Source: Sporosarcina highlanderae (GTDB lineage: Bacteria; Bacillota; Bacilli; Bacillales_A; Planococcaceae). From it: a stretch of 64,000 nucleotides of DNA. The notes below the pieces were generated by a model. That model did no database searches. It had not been told where the DNA came from and saw only the letters and a program-made list of their open reading frames with translations. Every line of letters starts with the position of its first letter. Within the stretch, counting starts at the first letter, position 1. The DNA lies in the NCBI RefSeq assembly GCF_030433715.1, contig NZ_JAROCC010000012.1:1-64000 (forward strand). Direction: 5' to 3'. The position numbers and the translations under genes are program-made. Positions 15,598 through 23,446 of the stretch are shown here, piece by piece.

Positions 15598-15744
15598 GGA
15601 GTGTGCCCGGAAAGTGGGAAAGTGTCCCCGTAAAACATTAAAGTGTCCCCGTAAAACATTAAAGTGTCCCCGCAACGAGGGAAAGTGTCCTCGCAAATCA
15701 TCAAAGTCTCCCCTCATCCCACGGGTATCCCCGCATTTTTGGGG
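15598..15744. repeat. Tandem array of 21-nt units (about seven)
   Basis: Units of exactly 21 nt begin at 15598, 15619, 15640, 15661, 15682, 15703 and 15724. The conserved half reads AAAGTGTCCCCG and the other nine bases vary (TAAAACATT twice, CAACGAGGG, CAAATCATC). Units 2 and 3 are identical and the ends are degenerate. There are no spacers and no cas genes, so this is not CRISPR. It starts 13 bp after the bmrD terminator. The length is divisible by three, so both strands show heptapeptide repeats, but no gene signal is seen. Confidence 0.9.
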
Positions 15745-15820
15745 TTTATGCGTATAATTAAGGATTTATGCTTCTTTCGGTACGTTTATGCGTTTCTGCG
15801 GGGATTTATGCGTAATTCGG
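15745..15820. repeat. Second tandem array, 20-nt period (about four units)
   Basis: Directly abuts the previous array. Units start at 15745, 15765, 15785 and 15805 with conserved TTTATGCG (one copy TTTATGCT) followed by 12 variable bases. Together the two arrays fill most of the 400-bp gap between bmrD and the MFS gene. Confidence 0.88.
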
Positions 15821-15873
15821 TTATCAATATAGCAAATCCCTATCCCAAGTCTTTGGGTTAAATGAAAATTCCG

Positions 15874-15902
15874 TTGCGAAATGTTTCGTTAACACGTATA
15901 TT
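15874..15902 (+). promoter_or_regulatory. Promoter for the MFS gene
   Basis: TTGCGA (15874-15879), 17 bp, TATATT (15897-15902), 41 bp before the start codon. Confidence 0.65.
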
Positions 15903-15943
15903 TAGAGTAACGAAGTATTACGTGCGGAAAGTTGGAAATATAG

Positions 15944-17200
15944 ATGATACGCGTCAGTGAGTTAAAACAGAAATTCTATTCTTTCAATCGAAATGTAAGG
16001 CTTTTTATAATAGGAAACGCGCTTCTCCAGATCGGGATGGGTGTTTTCATGGTCATGTACAATCTATATATACGGGAGCTTGGGATGCCGGAAACGGTGA
16101 ATGGAAAGGTGATTTCCATGACCGCGATGGCATCTGCAATCATGCTTGTTCCAGCAGGATTTTTAAGTGATAAATTTGGGCGGAAATGGATGATTGTAGG
16201 CGGAGCGTTGTTAGCGGTAACGACTCTGTTTTATCGGGGAATCGCAGTTTCAGAGACTCCGATTATTACAGCGGCATTCTTAACGGGTTTATTCATGGCA
16301 TTCGTTCAAGTGTCTGGCATACCGTTTCTGGCGGAAAACTCTTCACCTACGGAAAGAGTTAAACTTTTCAGTGTCAATTTTGCGATAATAACGGTTGCGA
16401 ATGTCATTGGTAGTCTATCGGGTGGAATCATTGCGGATGTGCTCGAAACTGTATTGAAGATCAGTGCAGCTGAAGCGATACGGTATTCGTTGTTGGTAGG
16501 GGCATCCATATACACGATAGGCTTGATTCCTTTGTTCAAACTGCAGGAGAAGCCTGCGGAAGAAAAGGTGAAACGGGAACTTACCTCTAATGAAGCGCCC
16601 GAGTTGGATGATAGCTTCAAGCGAAATTTGATAGTCATTTTCCATTTTTCATTTGCAAGCCTATTGATCGGATTTGGTTCGGGATTGGTAGTTCCCTATT
16701 TGAACCTGTATTTCGCGAATCGCTTTGACGCGACGAATTCCTTTATCGGTTTTGTTCTATCATTAGGGTCTGCAATGACGGCAGTGGCGGCAATGATCGG
16801 CCCTGCACTTTCAAGGAAAGTCGGCAAGGTGAAGGCGCTGATATTATTCCAAGCGCTATCGATCCCTTTCTTGTTATTGACGGCGTACACGACATCACTA
16901 TGGTTGGCTTCGCTCGGCTTCCTTCTTAGACAGGCGCTTATGAATGCGGGCAATCCGATTCAAAGCGCGGTTGCGATGGAAGTTGTGTCGGATAAATATA
17001 AGGGTCTTGCCAACTCCATGAATCAGATGGTGTTTAGTCTTGGATGGGCCATGATGGGAACGGTCGCGACAGGACTTGTCGTCGCTCATGGATCCTATTG
17101 GGGTTACGCATATGCATTCACCATAACTGCGGGGCTTTATATCATTTCATGTACTTATTATTATTTTATATTTGGAAGAAGGAAATTGGCGGGGGAATGA
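15944..17200 (+). CDS. MFS transporter, 12 spans
   Basis: 418 residues with an MFS signature between spans 2 and 3 (GFLSDKFGRKWMIVGG) and a degenerate counterpart in the second half (GPALSRKVGKVKALI). Closest in style to drug or sugar efflux MFS proteins. No substrate can be named. ATG at 15944 has only a weak ribosome site (GGAAATATAG). It is a single-gene unit whose stop is followed directly by the terminator at 17202. Confidence 0.85.
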   Translation: MIRVSELKQKFYSFNRNVRLFIIGNALLQIGMGVFMVMYNLYIRELGMPETVNGKVISMTAMASAIMLVPAGFLSDKFGRKWMIVGGALLAVTTLFYRGIAVSETPIITAAFLTGLFMAFVQVSGIPFLAENSSPTERVKLFSVNFAIITVANVIGSLSGGIIADVLETVLKISAAEAIRYSLLVGASIYTIGLIPLFKLQEKPAEEKVKRELTSNEAPELDDSFKRNLIVIFHFSFASLLIGFGSGLVVPYLNLYFANRFDATNSFIGFVLSLGSAMTAVAAMIGPALSRKVGKVKALILFQALSIPFLLLTAYTTSLWLASLGFLLRQALMNAGNPIQSAVAMEVVSDKYKGLANSMNQMVFSLGWAMMGTVATGLVVAHGSYWGYAYAFTITAGLYIISCTYYYFIFGRRKLAGE

Positions 17201-17201
17201 C

Positions 17202-17245
17202 AAAAGCGGAAGGTGGCGTTTCAATGCCACCCTCCGCTTTTCTTT
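17202..17245 (+). terminator. Terminator of the MFS gene, also the left end of a repeat element
   Basis: AAAAGCGGAAGGTGGC (17202-17217) pairs with GCCACCCTCCGCTTTT (17226-17241), one mismatch, T-rich 3' end. Confidence 0.85.
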
Positions 17246-17372
17246 ATTGTCCAGCTCCGGGTGGCAGATGCTCGGGTCATAAGTCAGCTCCCCTACATGG
17301 CAAAAGGCGCCATTTCGTGGAGCTGTCTTATGCCTGTCGCATCTAACCGCCACCCTCCGCTTTTCTTCATTG
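17202..17372. repeat. Complex intergenic repeat element of about 170 bp
   Basis: GCCACCCTCCGCTTTTCTT occurs twice as a direct repeat (17226 and 17349; 23 of 24 bases match over the longer stretch), and its complement opens the element at 17202. Between the copies are nested complementary pieces: CAGCTCC with GGAGCTG, AGATGC with GCATCT, CATAAG with CTTATG. From memory the core (ccagctcc...ctcgggtcataagtca) resembles an interspersed repeat found in many Bacillales genomes. There is no ORF or transposase. Confidence 0.75.
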
Positions 17373-17525
17373 CCCTCTTTGATACTGCGTTTCTTTCCAA
17401 GCATTTTGCTCTTCGGGCACTCTGCTTTTATCCTCAAAGACATTTTCAGTTTTCTGGTTTTGAATCTTTAATTGTTCTTTTTCTTTTTGCAATTGCTCAG
17501 GGGTCTTTTCATTATCCTTCGCCAT
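17367..17525 (-). CDS. Small hydrophilic protein, 52 residues
   Basis: Charged, Gln/Glu/Lys-rich protein beginning MAKDNEKTPEQLQKEKEQLK, predicted mostly helical or disordered, with no membrane segment or known motif. ATG at 17525 is preceded by AAGGAGG at 8 nt. It follows yheE on the same strand after 47 bp, so the two are probably cotranscribed. Family not recognised. Confidence 0.7.
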   Translation of the reverse strand: MAKDNEKTPEQLQKEKEQLKIQNQKTENVFEDKSRVPEEQNAWKETQYQRGQ

Positions 17526-17572
17526 ATACGTCGCCTCCTTATCGAGGGATAGTATGGTCGGAAAAATTCCCT

Positions 17573-17776
17573 TCATTCATACACATGGAATGTCATCAGT
17601 TCGTGGATCATTTTTTTGACTTGTTCTTCGTCTGCAGGTGTTTCCGCCGTCCAATTGATGGTACCGTCGGGCATGTAGTCTCCTGTGTATCGTTGATTTT
17701 GATAAAAGAATGAGAATGTCCAGCCTGGTAAATTACCTCCAGCGAACATTGGTTTATAGCTGAAATGCTGTAGCAT
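17573..17776 (-). CDS. yheE: YheE-like protein (DUF5342)
   Basis: 67 residues starting MLQHFSYKPMF and containing LPGWTFSFFYQNQRYTGDYMPDGTINWT, which I recognise as the YheE/DUF5342 family of small Bacillus proteins of unknown function. ATG at 17776 follows AAAGGAGAG. In B. subtilis yheE lies in the same locus as yheA-yheI, which supports the call. Here yheB-yheA are about 19 kb away. Confidence 0.75.
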   Translation of the reverse strand: MLQHFSYKPMFAGGNLPGWTFSFFYQNQRYTGDYMPDGTINWTAETPADEEQVKKMIHELMTFHVYE

Positions 17777-17845
17777 TGAATCTCTCCTTTCATAGATAAG
17801 CGCCCGTATGCATAAAGTGTACAAACGATACGAAAGGGTGCTGAC

Positions 17846-18238
17846 GTGTTTGTCGATAAATTAAAGCAAGCCATCGAGAGCGAATACAAGGACTATTATT
17901 TCTATAAGTCGATGTATGAGAAGACCGATGATCCGCTTTGGCGGGACTTCATCCAGCATGCATATGAAGATGAGAAAAGCCATTATGAAATGTTGCAACA
18001 AGTCTATTATATGATGACTGGGACGTTTGTACAAAATCCAAATAAACCGATTCCATGCTACAATTTCAAGCAATGCGTCAAACAAGCACTTGTGGATGAG
18101 TTGCACGGGGTGGAGGCTTATAAGGAGCTGTTGTTGACGGTTCCGTTTCAACAGGCATATAATCCGATTTTTATTGCGATGCATGATGAGATGGAGCATG
18201 CGATTCGGATGTCGACGATTTATAATTCATTGAAGTGA
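17846..18238 (+). CDS. Ferritin-like four-helix protein
   Basis: 130 residues. Metal-ligand pattern typical of rubrerythrin/ferritin-like proteins: a Glu-rich first helix (IESEYKDYYFYKSMYEK), a YEDEKSHYEML motif in the second, VDELHGVEAYKELL in the third and MHDEMEHAIRM in the last. Likely di-iron carboxylate protein; similar small proteins are linked to spores. The start is GTG at 17846 after AAAGGGTG; no ATG lies upstream in frame. Divergent from yheE by 69 bp. Confidence 0.8.
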   Translation: MFVDKLKQAIESEYKDYYFYKSMYEKTDDPLWRDFIQHAYEDEKSHYEMLQQVYYMMTGTFVQNPNKPIPCYNFKQCVKQALVDELHGVEAYKELLLTVPFQQAYNPIFIAMHDEMEHAIRMSTIYNSLK

Positions 18239-18244
18239 TTGAAG

Positions 18245-18283
18245 ACACGAGACCATCTTTTTGATGATCCCGTGTTTTTTTAT
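18245..18283 (+). terminator. Terminator after the ferritin-like gene
   Basis: ACACG and CGTGT close an imperfect stem with ATC/GAT inside, followed by seven T. Confidence 0.75.
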
Positions 18284-18285
18284 CA

Positions 18286-19086
18286 TTAAATACCTAAATG
18301 CTGTTGAAAATAGTGTGCTGCCTCCAACATCCTTGGCCCGTACCAGAACATTTCTCCATCTACGAGGATTGGTTTGGTTTCGGGCATCATGTCTATAAAC
18401 TCTCCAAGGTGCTTTTCTTTGAACGGGAAAGGCTCTGAAGCAAGGAATACATAGTCCAAGTTTGCTTTTTGGAAATCTTCGGCTGAAACGGCGGGATATC
18501 TGCCTTCTGCATTTATGAAAGGGTTGATGAAACCTATTTTTTCCAAGAGCGAGTTGATGTATGTATCTTTCCCGACGACCATATACGGTTTCCGCCAGAT
18601 GACATAGGCGATGCGCTTTTCGTGAGCCTTTGGCAATGAATCGAATTGTTGCTGAATGGAGCTGACTAATTTTGCGGCGGCTTCTATGCGATCTGTGAGG
18701 TTGCCCATTTCTTCAATCATCCGAAATGCTTCACCCACTGACTGGACTTCTGCCACATAAACCGGGAAATACTTCTCTAATGCATCTACGATTTCTTTCG
18801 TATTCTCTTCTTTTTCAACGATGATTAAATCTGGTTGGACGGCTTGTATAGCTTCAAGTTTAATGTCCTTAGTGCCAGCAACAGCAGGGACATTTTCCGC
18901 TTTGTCCTTTGGAAAGATACAAAATCGTGTCCTGCCGACGATTTTCTCTTCAAGGTCGAGCGCGAATAATGTATCCGTAATGCCTGGGCATAAAGAGACA
19001 ATCCGTTTTGGCGGATAGTGATAGGTGACACGTCGACCGACTCGATCGACTACTGTTTTATTCAAAGTTGAATCACTTCCCTTCAT
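18286..19086 (-). CDS. BtuF-like helical-backbone metal/cobalamin receptor without a signal peptide
   Basis: 266 residues in the BtuF/FhuD-type fold: RIVSLCPGITDTLFALDLEEKIVGRT at the N terminus, PDLIIVEKEE, a long linking helix, then VWRKPYMVVGKDTYINSLL. No signal peptide or lipobox is present, so the protein should be cytoplasmic, unlike ABC-linked receptors. No transporter genes lie nearby. ATG at 19086 overlaps the stop of the upstream GalT-like gene (ATGA); a TTG at 19062 with AAGGGAAG before it is an alternative start. Confidence 0.8.
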   Translation of the reverse strand: MKGSDSTLNKTVVDRVGRRVTYHYPPKRIVSLCPGITDTLFALDLEEKIVGRTRFCIFPKDKAENVPAVAGTKDIKLEAIQAVQPDLIIVEKEENTKEIVDALEKYFPVYVAEVQSVGEAFRMIEEMGNLTDRIEAAAKLVSSIQQQFDSLPKAHEKRIAYVIWRKPYMVVGKDTYINSLLEKIGFINPFINAEGRYPAVSAEDFQKANLDYVFLASEPFPFKEKHLGEFIDMMPETKPILVDGEMFWYGPRMLEAAHYFQQHLGI

Positions 19087-20105
19087 TCAAAAAAACTTCC
19101 TGCTTCCTTTGCTACAGTTTCAGGAGCTTTTAAGGACAACGGCTCGCCCTGTAAAAAGTTGAACACGTTCATATCGCTCGTCTCAAGCATCCCAATTGTC
19201 ATGCGGGGAACGAGACGGAAATGGACTTGCTCTGCGGCGTGCTTTTTCACTGGAATATGCATAACGGCATTAAAGCTCTCCACGCCTTGTCCCTTGAAAT
19301 AAAGGAAGAAACGAAGCAAGCTTTTCGCAAGGTCCTTGTAGTTTTGACTTTCAAGTTCATCGAAAGAAGCGGCAACGAAAACTCCGATGAAATCATAATG
19401 GCTTTTCGGTGCATAGGCATGCAGGAAGCTAATAGATCCTTCCTTACCAATCCAACGTTCCTCAAGATTGCGCTCTTCGGAAACGAGGGACGTGAAGTAA
19501 TTTGCTCCCTCTTTCTCAAAAAAAGCATGGCTGTTCCTTTTAATTGCCGACTGGTAATTGGTCGGTTGTTCAGATGCAAGCACATGAATATGTGGGTGCA
19601 GGATGCTTCCTCCTGAAGGTGGGAGGTAGTTCCAATTGATGGAGACGTATTCAGTTTTAGTATCAAACTCCAACACTTTTTCGATATACTGATGAGCTGC
19701 TTTGAACGAATCCGCGATGAGCTCTTCCGTAAACTCCTCAAGCTTCACGTAATGCTGCTTGGACATTCTGACGACGGCGTTATGCTTACTGTATGGGAAT
19801 AGATTTGGAAATACGATGGCCTCCTTGCCGATAAACCGCCCACCCTCCACTAACTCGTCAGGAAAACGAGGAGTAATCTTCGAGACGTTTTCAGCACAGA
19901 AAGGACACTTAGCCCCTTCCGTCTCCTTCGCAAGCTCGGAATAATCCTTCGGTACGAACGGTGCGCCTGGGTCAAAGATAATTCTTGAAGTTTCACCGGT
20001 CAATGGATCGAACCTGATTTCGGTCTTTCTATCAATCAACTTCTCATCTTGCATCGGATCATGGAATGTAAAAAACTCTTCATGTTTCCGGAACGATATT
20101 GGCAT
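19083..20105 (-). CDS. GalT/HIT-superfamily protein (DUF4931-like)
   Basis: 340 residues related to galactose-1-phosphate uridylyltransferases. It has CPFC (possible zinc ligands, near residue 70) and the nucleotidyl-transfer motif SILHPHIHVLAS, a variant of the HPHxH active site. It lacks clear similarity to full GalT and no gal genes are near. ATG at 20105 follows GAGGGGGAG. It is translationally coupled to the BtuF-like gene by a 4-bp overlap. Confidence 0.75.
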   Translation of the reverse strand: MPISFRKHEEFFTFHDPMQDEKLIDRKTEIRFDPLTGETSRIIFDPGAPFVPKDYSELAKETEGAKCPFCAENVSKITPRFPDELVEGGRFIGKEAIVFPNLFPYSKHNAVVRMSKQHYVKLEEFTEELIADSFKAAHQYIEKVLEFDTKTEYVSINWNYLPPSGGSILHPHIHVLASEQPTNYQSAIKRNSHAFFEKEGANYFTSLVSEERNLEERWIGKEGSISFLHAYAPKSHYDFIGVFVAASFDELESQNYKDLAKSLLRFFLYFKGQGVESFNAVMHIPVKKHAAEQVHFRLVPRMTIGMLETSDMNVFNFLQGEPLSLKAPETVAKEAGSFFE

Positions 20106-20262
20106 GAGAATGCTCCCCCTCAAATATGTTATTTCTTCCATTCTATCGTTAACTGACAGAAAAGTCAGCCGGATGAATCACTCTATTTACGTTCGTCTGT
20201 GGTAAAATAGATTGTAGAATAGTTTGTTAAATTAAAGATAACAAGATAGGGGAAATGTGAAA

Positions 20263-20910
20263 ATGATTAAATCAGCGACATTATATACGAATAATGTAAA
20301 GGCGTTAAGACGGTTTTATGGAAATGTGTTGGAACTGGATATTACAGACAATGCTCCAGAACAATTCACTGTCAGAATCGGGGAATCCCATTTAACTTTC
20401 AAACATACAGACCAACCTGCATTCTACCATTTTGCAATCAATATTCCGGGCAACCAATTTTCAATGATGAAGTATTGGATAACTGACCGCGTCACATTGA
20501 ATAGGGAAGAGGGGCGGGATGAAGTGTACTTCCCAAGCTTCGATGCGGATTCAATGTATTTTGAGGATCCTGCGGGGAATATCGTTGAACTGATTGGTAG
20601 ACGAAAACGTGATTTATTCGGTGATCTGACAAAAGAGTCCTTCCTCGATATTAGCGAAATCAGCATCACAACACCCCATGTCGTAGAGGTAGGAGACCAG
20701 CTGCAAGACCTTGGAATTCCGCTACGGAATGGAACCGAAGTAAGCCCGAATGAATTGAACTTTCTTGGACGCGGAGATGCATTCATCGTCCTCGTTCCAC
20801 CGGGACGAAGATGGTACTTTTCAAAAAAAAATGCCGAAACATTCCCTATTGAAATGACATGGAATGATGAAGTTATCAAATTGGATGGGGAAGGGAAACT
20901 GAACTCTTGA
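20263..20910 (+). CDS. VOC-family (glyoxalase/dioxygenase fold) protein
   Basis: 215 residues. The N-terminal VOC module runs SATLYTNNVKALRRFYGNVL to FEDPAGNIVELI, with a His in the first strand pairing region (HFAINIP) and Glu in the last. The C-terminal half (DISEISITTPHVVEVGDQL) is a degenerate second module. Glyoxalase- or ring-cleaving-dioxygenase-like; substrate unknown. ATG at 20263 is 10 nt after AGGGG; a GTG at 20257 is too close. A hairpin TGAACAT-gaaa-ATGTTCA follows the stop. Confidence 0.75.
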   Translation: MIKSATLYTNNVKALRRFYGNVLELDITDNAPEQFTVRIGESHLTFKHTDQPAFYHFAINIPGNQFSMMKYWITDRVTLNREEGRDEVYFPSFDADSMYFEDPAGNIVELIGRRKRDLFGDLTKESFLDISEISITTPHVVEVGDQLQDLGIPLRNGTEVSPNELNFLGRGDAFIVLVPPGRRWYFSKKNAETFPIEMTWNDEVIKLDGEGKLNS

Positions 20911-20959
20911 TGAACATGAAAATGTTCAATATGGGGGCAATTTAGGTTGCAACAAAGTA

Positions 20960-21238
20960 GTGGAAAGGCAGGTGGCGGTTATTAAACGTTTTTTATTTCC
21001 ATTCATTTACCTAATTGTTATAGGATTGGCTGCGGTAAATAGTTTCACATTAATTTTTAATCAAGGGGAAGGGGAGAATGTTGGTGGTTTTGTCGACCCC
21101 CTATGGTTCGATATTCTTATGTTTGTTTTTATGACAACATCGCATTCCTTTCCATTCCTTCTTGTTATTGGGTTAATTCATATATTTTATCGGATGCATA
21201 AAAGGGGGGAAATTCAGTTATGGAAGAAGAATATTTGA
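20960..21238 (+). CDS. Small two-span membrane protein
   Basis: 92 residues with spans near 9-31 and 49-75. No recognised motif. The start is uncertain: GTG at 20960 lacks a good ribosome site, and AGGTGG further down could serve a later start. It overlaps the next gene by 19 bp, which suggests coupled translation. It opens the AT-rich accessory block. Confidence 0.6.
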   Translation: MERQVAVIKRFLFPFIYLIVIGLAAVNSFTLIFNQGEGENVGGFVDPLWFDILMFVFMTTSHSFPFLLVIGLIHIFYRMHKRGEIQLWKKNI

Positions 21239-21462
21239 ATGGCAAGAAAAAGGTCGACGAGAAAAAATTGATGATAAGAGAAGCAGGCTTCGTAGCATTG
21301 GTGATAATACTTTTTCTTCAATACTTTAAGTTAGCTGCTTACTTGGAGAATGAATTCTTTTTTAATAGTTATTTCATGAGCTATATTGTCTTATTTTTGG
21401 GTATTCCTTTATGTTATTTTGCCGCGAAATATTTAGTTAAGGTTATAAAGAAAGTTATCTGA
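21220..21462 (+). CDS. Small two-span membrane protein
   Basis: 80 residues: a charged start (MEEEYLNGKKKVDEKK), then spans near 23-41 and 49-70, with a Lys-rich end. GGGGG stands 9 nt before ATG. Overlaps the preceding membrane protein gene by 19 bp; the two may form a complex. Family not recognised. Confidence 0.65.
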   Translation: MEEEYLNGKKKVDEKKLMIREAGFVALVIILFLQYFKLAAYLENEFFFNSYFMSYIVLFLGIPLCYFAAKYLVKVIKKVI

Positions 21463-21481
21463 AGGAAGGAGGGGAGATTTA

Positions 21482-22009
21482 ATGTTTCCTACATTAGAGA
21501 CAGATAGGCTACTATTACGAGAACTAACAAATGAGGATATAGAAGGTATTTTTGCTTGTTTCTCAAACGAGGATGTAACACGTTTTTACGGTCAAGAAAC
21601 ATTAAAAAGTATTGAAGAAGCTAAGAAAATCGTGGAATTCTTCTCGAAAAGCTATATTGAAAAAAGAGGTATACGATGGGGAATTGAGCGAAAAGAAACC
21701 AAAGGGATAATTGGAACAATTGGCTTTAACGCTTGGTTGCCAAAACATAAACGAGCTGAAATTGGTTACGAGATTCACCCGCAACAATGGAGAAAAGGAT
21801 ATACCTCAGAAGCAGTTTCTGAAGTTCTTTCTTATGGCTTCGATGTTATGGGTTTAACTCGCATAGGTGCAGTCGTATTTATTGAAAATGAAGCCTCGAA
21901 TAAATTATTAGAAACAGTAGGTTTTCAAAAAGAGGGAGTTTTAAGAAATTATATGTACCAAGATGGAAAGCCATATGATACAAACATCTATTCCCTCCTT
22001 AAAGAATAG
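21482..22009 (+). CDS. GNAT acetyltransferase, RimJ/RimL type
   Basis: 175 residues starting with the family pattern TDRLLLRELTNEDIEGIF. The acetyl-CoA site is in EIGYEIHPQQWRKGYTSEAV. Such enzymes acetylate ribosomal protein N termini, amino-sugar antibiotics or other amines; the target is unknown. ATG at 21482 follows AAGGAGGGGAG. It is probably cotranscribed with the two small membrane genes. Confidence 0.85.
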   Translation: MFPTLETDRLLLRELTNEDIEGIFACFSNEDVTRFYGQETLKSIEEAKKIVEFFSKSYIEKRGIRWGIERKETKGIIGTIGFNAWLPKHKRAEIGYEIHPQQWRKGYTSEAVSEVLSYGFDVMGLTRIGAVVFIENEASNKLLETVGFQKEGVLRNYMYQDGKPYDTNIYSLLKE

Positions 22010-22106
22010 AATTCAACAAAAGGGAGCAGTTGCGCATAACTGTCTACCGCAAAAGATGCCATTGTATTATGTGACGACTTGAGTATTGGGAAGGGAGTGA
22101 ATTTCG

Positions 22107-22352
22107 ATGACTAAAAATAAAAAGATTCTTTTTAGCTTGCTAATCGCACTTTTATTAGGCATCCCATTCAAATGGATTCAATATAAAGGCGATAGTATGG
22201 TATCTGTATTTCAAGTCTTAGAGTTAGGACCACGGAATATGTTTTTTGATATCTCGTTATTAGCACTTAACACTTTTATTATTTTCTTCATATGGTCTGT
22301 TTTATTGAAACCTAAGAATATGGAGGGCCGTGCAGCATCTTATGAGGATTAG
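22107..22352 (+). CDS. Small two-span membrane protein
   Basis: 81 residues with hydrophobic spans near 7-21 and 47-66. AAGGGAG precedes ATG by 8 nt. No recognised family. Confidence 0.6.
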   Translation: MTKNKKILFSLLIALLLGIPFKWIQYKGDSMVSVFQVLELGPRNMFFDISLLALNTFIIFFIWSVLLKPKNMEGRAASYED

Positions 22353-22384
22353 TGCATTTACAGAAAAAAGGTTAGGTGTTTAAG

Positions 22385-22909
22385 ATGTTTTTTGTTCAAT
22401 TGTCTGGCTTCCCTGGCTCTGGGAAGTCCACACTATCCCGGCAAATTGCTAAGAGAACCGGGGCGGTCATAGTAGACCATGACATTGTAAAATCCGCATT
22501 ATTACATTCCATAGGTGATGGTTTAATTGATGCAAAATTAGCGGGTAAGATATCATACAATATTGATTGGTCTTTGGTTGAATTTCACTTATCTCAAGGG
22601 CAGAGTGTGGTATTTGATAGTCCCTGCCTTTATCAAGAAATGGTTGATAAAGGGGTGAATTTATCTGAAAAGTATAATGTGAAATACAAATACATTGAGT
22701 GCTACCTTGACGATTTTCATGAGGTTAATAAAAGATTAAAAAACCGAGTAAGATTGGTAAGTCAAATATGTGGGATAAATTCTGAAGAGGATTTTAAGTA
22801 CACCATTGAAAACAGCAAAAAACCTACAGGTTATCAGTGTTTAGTAGTAGATACTAACAGACCCTTGGAGAGCTACATTAATCAGGTTATAAGTTACATA
22901 AATAAATGA
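22385..22909 (+). CDS. P-loop kinase-like protein
   Basis: 174 residues with Walker A GFPGSGKST at the N terminus followed by IVDHDIVKSALL, the typical Asp-His substrate side of small-molecule kinases. A later arginine-rich lid is seen at NKRLKNRVRL. Probably phosphorylates an unknown metabolite or antibiotic. ATG at 22385 with AGGTTAGGTG upstream; an in-frame GTG at 22376 overlaps that site. Confidence 0.75.
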   Translation: MFFVQLSGFPGSGKSTLSRQIAKRTGAVIVDHDIVKSALLHSIGDGLIDAKLAGKISYNIDWSLVEFHLSQGQSVVFDSPCLYQEMVDKGVNLSEKYNVKYKYIECYLDDFHEVNKRLKNRVRLVSQICGINSEEDFKYTIENSKKPTGYQCLVVDTNRPLESYINQVISYINK

Positions 22910-22966
22910 GTACTTGAAGAACATTGAGCTACAAATTAAGGCCCAACTTACAAAGGAGTGGTGTTT

Positions 22967-23428
22967 TTGAAAAAAATATTATTTTTTATATTGCTATCAG
23001 TCATTCTGAGTGCTTGTGGTCAACAAAAGGGTGAAAATGTTGAAACGACTTTTGAGAAACCACCCGAACTAATCGTTAGCTCAAATGGTAATGAGGTCGT
23101 TGCCGTATTAGGAACATATAGTTGGTCTTACGATAATGGAGATGGCACATTTAAAGGAATTGAGGCTGACTCATTTGGAACAACAGAAATAGTGAAGCTC
23201 CAATCACATCCTTTAAAAACTAAATTAGGGTCGGAAGTTGTCTTGGAATTCACAAGAACTCCCAAAGAAATAAAGGTAACTATTTGGGATAATAATCAGG
23301 CTTTGAGAGAGTTGGAAGTCGAGGGGAATACTTTCACAACAGACGAAAAAGGTAATATCGTATATGAAGTATATGCTACTTGGGACCAAGGTTCTGCTCA
23401 TTATGCTGTTCAACTAAATGTTAAATAG
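22967..23428 (+). CDS. Lipoprotein of unknown function
   Basis: 153 residues. Signal peptide KKILFFILLSVILSAC with lipobox Cys at 17, then a beta-rich domain. AAAGGAG is 8 nt before TTG at 22967, which gives the compact signal peptide; two upstream GTG codons overlap the ribosome site. No recognised domain. First of several lipoproteins in this block. Confidence 0.7.
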   Translation: MKKILFFILLSVILSACGQQKGENVETTFEKPPELIVSSNGNEVVAVLGTYSWSYDNGDGTFKGIEADSFGTTEIVKLQSHPLKTKLGSEVVLEFTRTPKEIKVTIWDNNQALRELEVEGNTFTTDEKGNIVYEVYATWDQGSAHYAVQLNVK

Positions 23429-23446
23429 ACAAAGAGGAGGGCAGTT

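Noticed and set aside
15423..15757. Reading frames with heptapeptide repeats (KCPRKTL on plus, GDTLMFY on minus) across the 21-nt array
   Set aside because: A 21-nt period keeps any frame open by itself. There is no ribosome site, and the frames run into the bmrD terminator and gene.
15598..15820. CRISPR array
   Set aside because: The repeated unit is only 20-21 nt including its variable half, there are no 30-nt spacers, and no cas genes are in the window.
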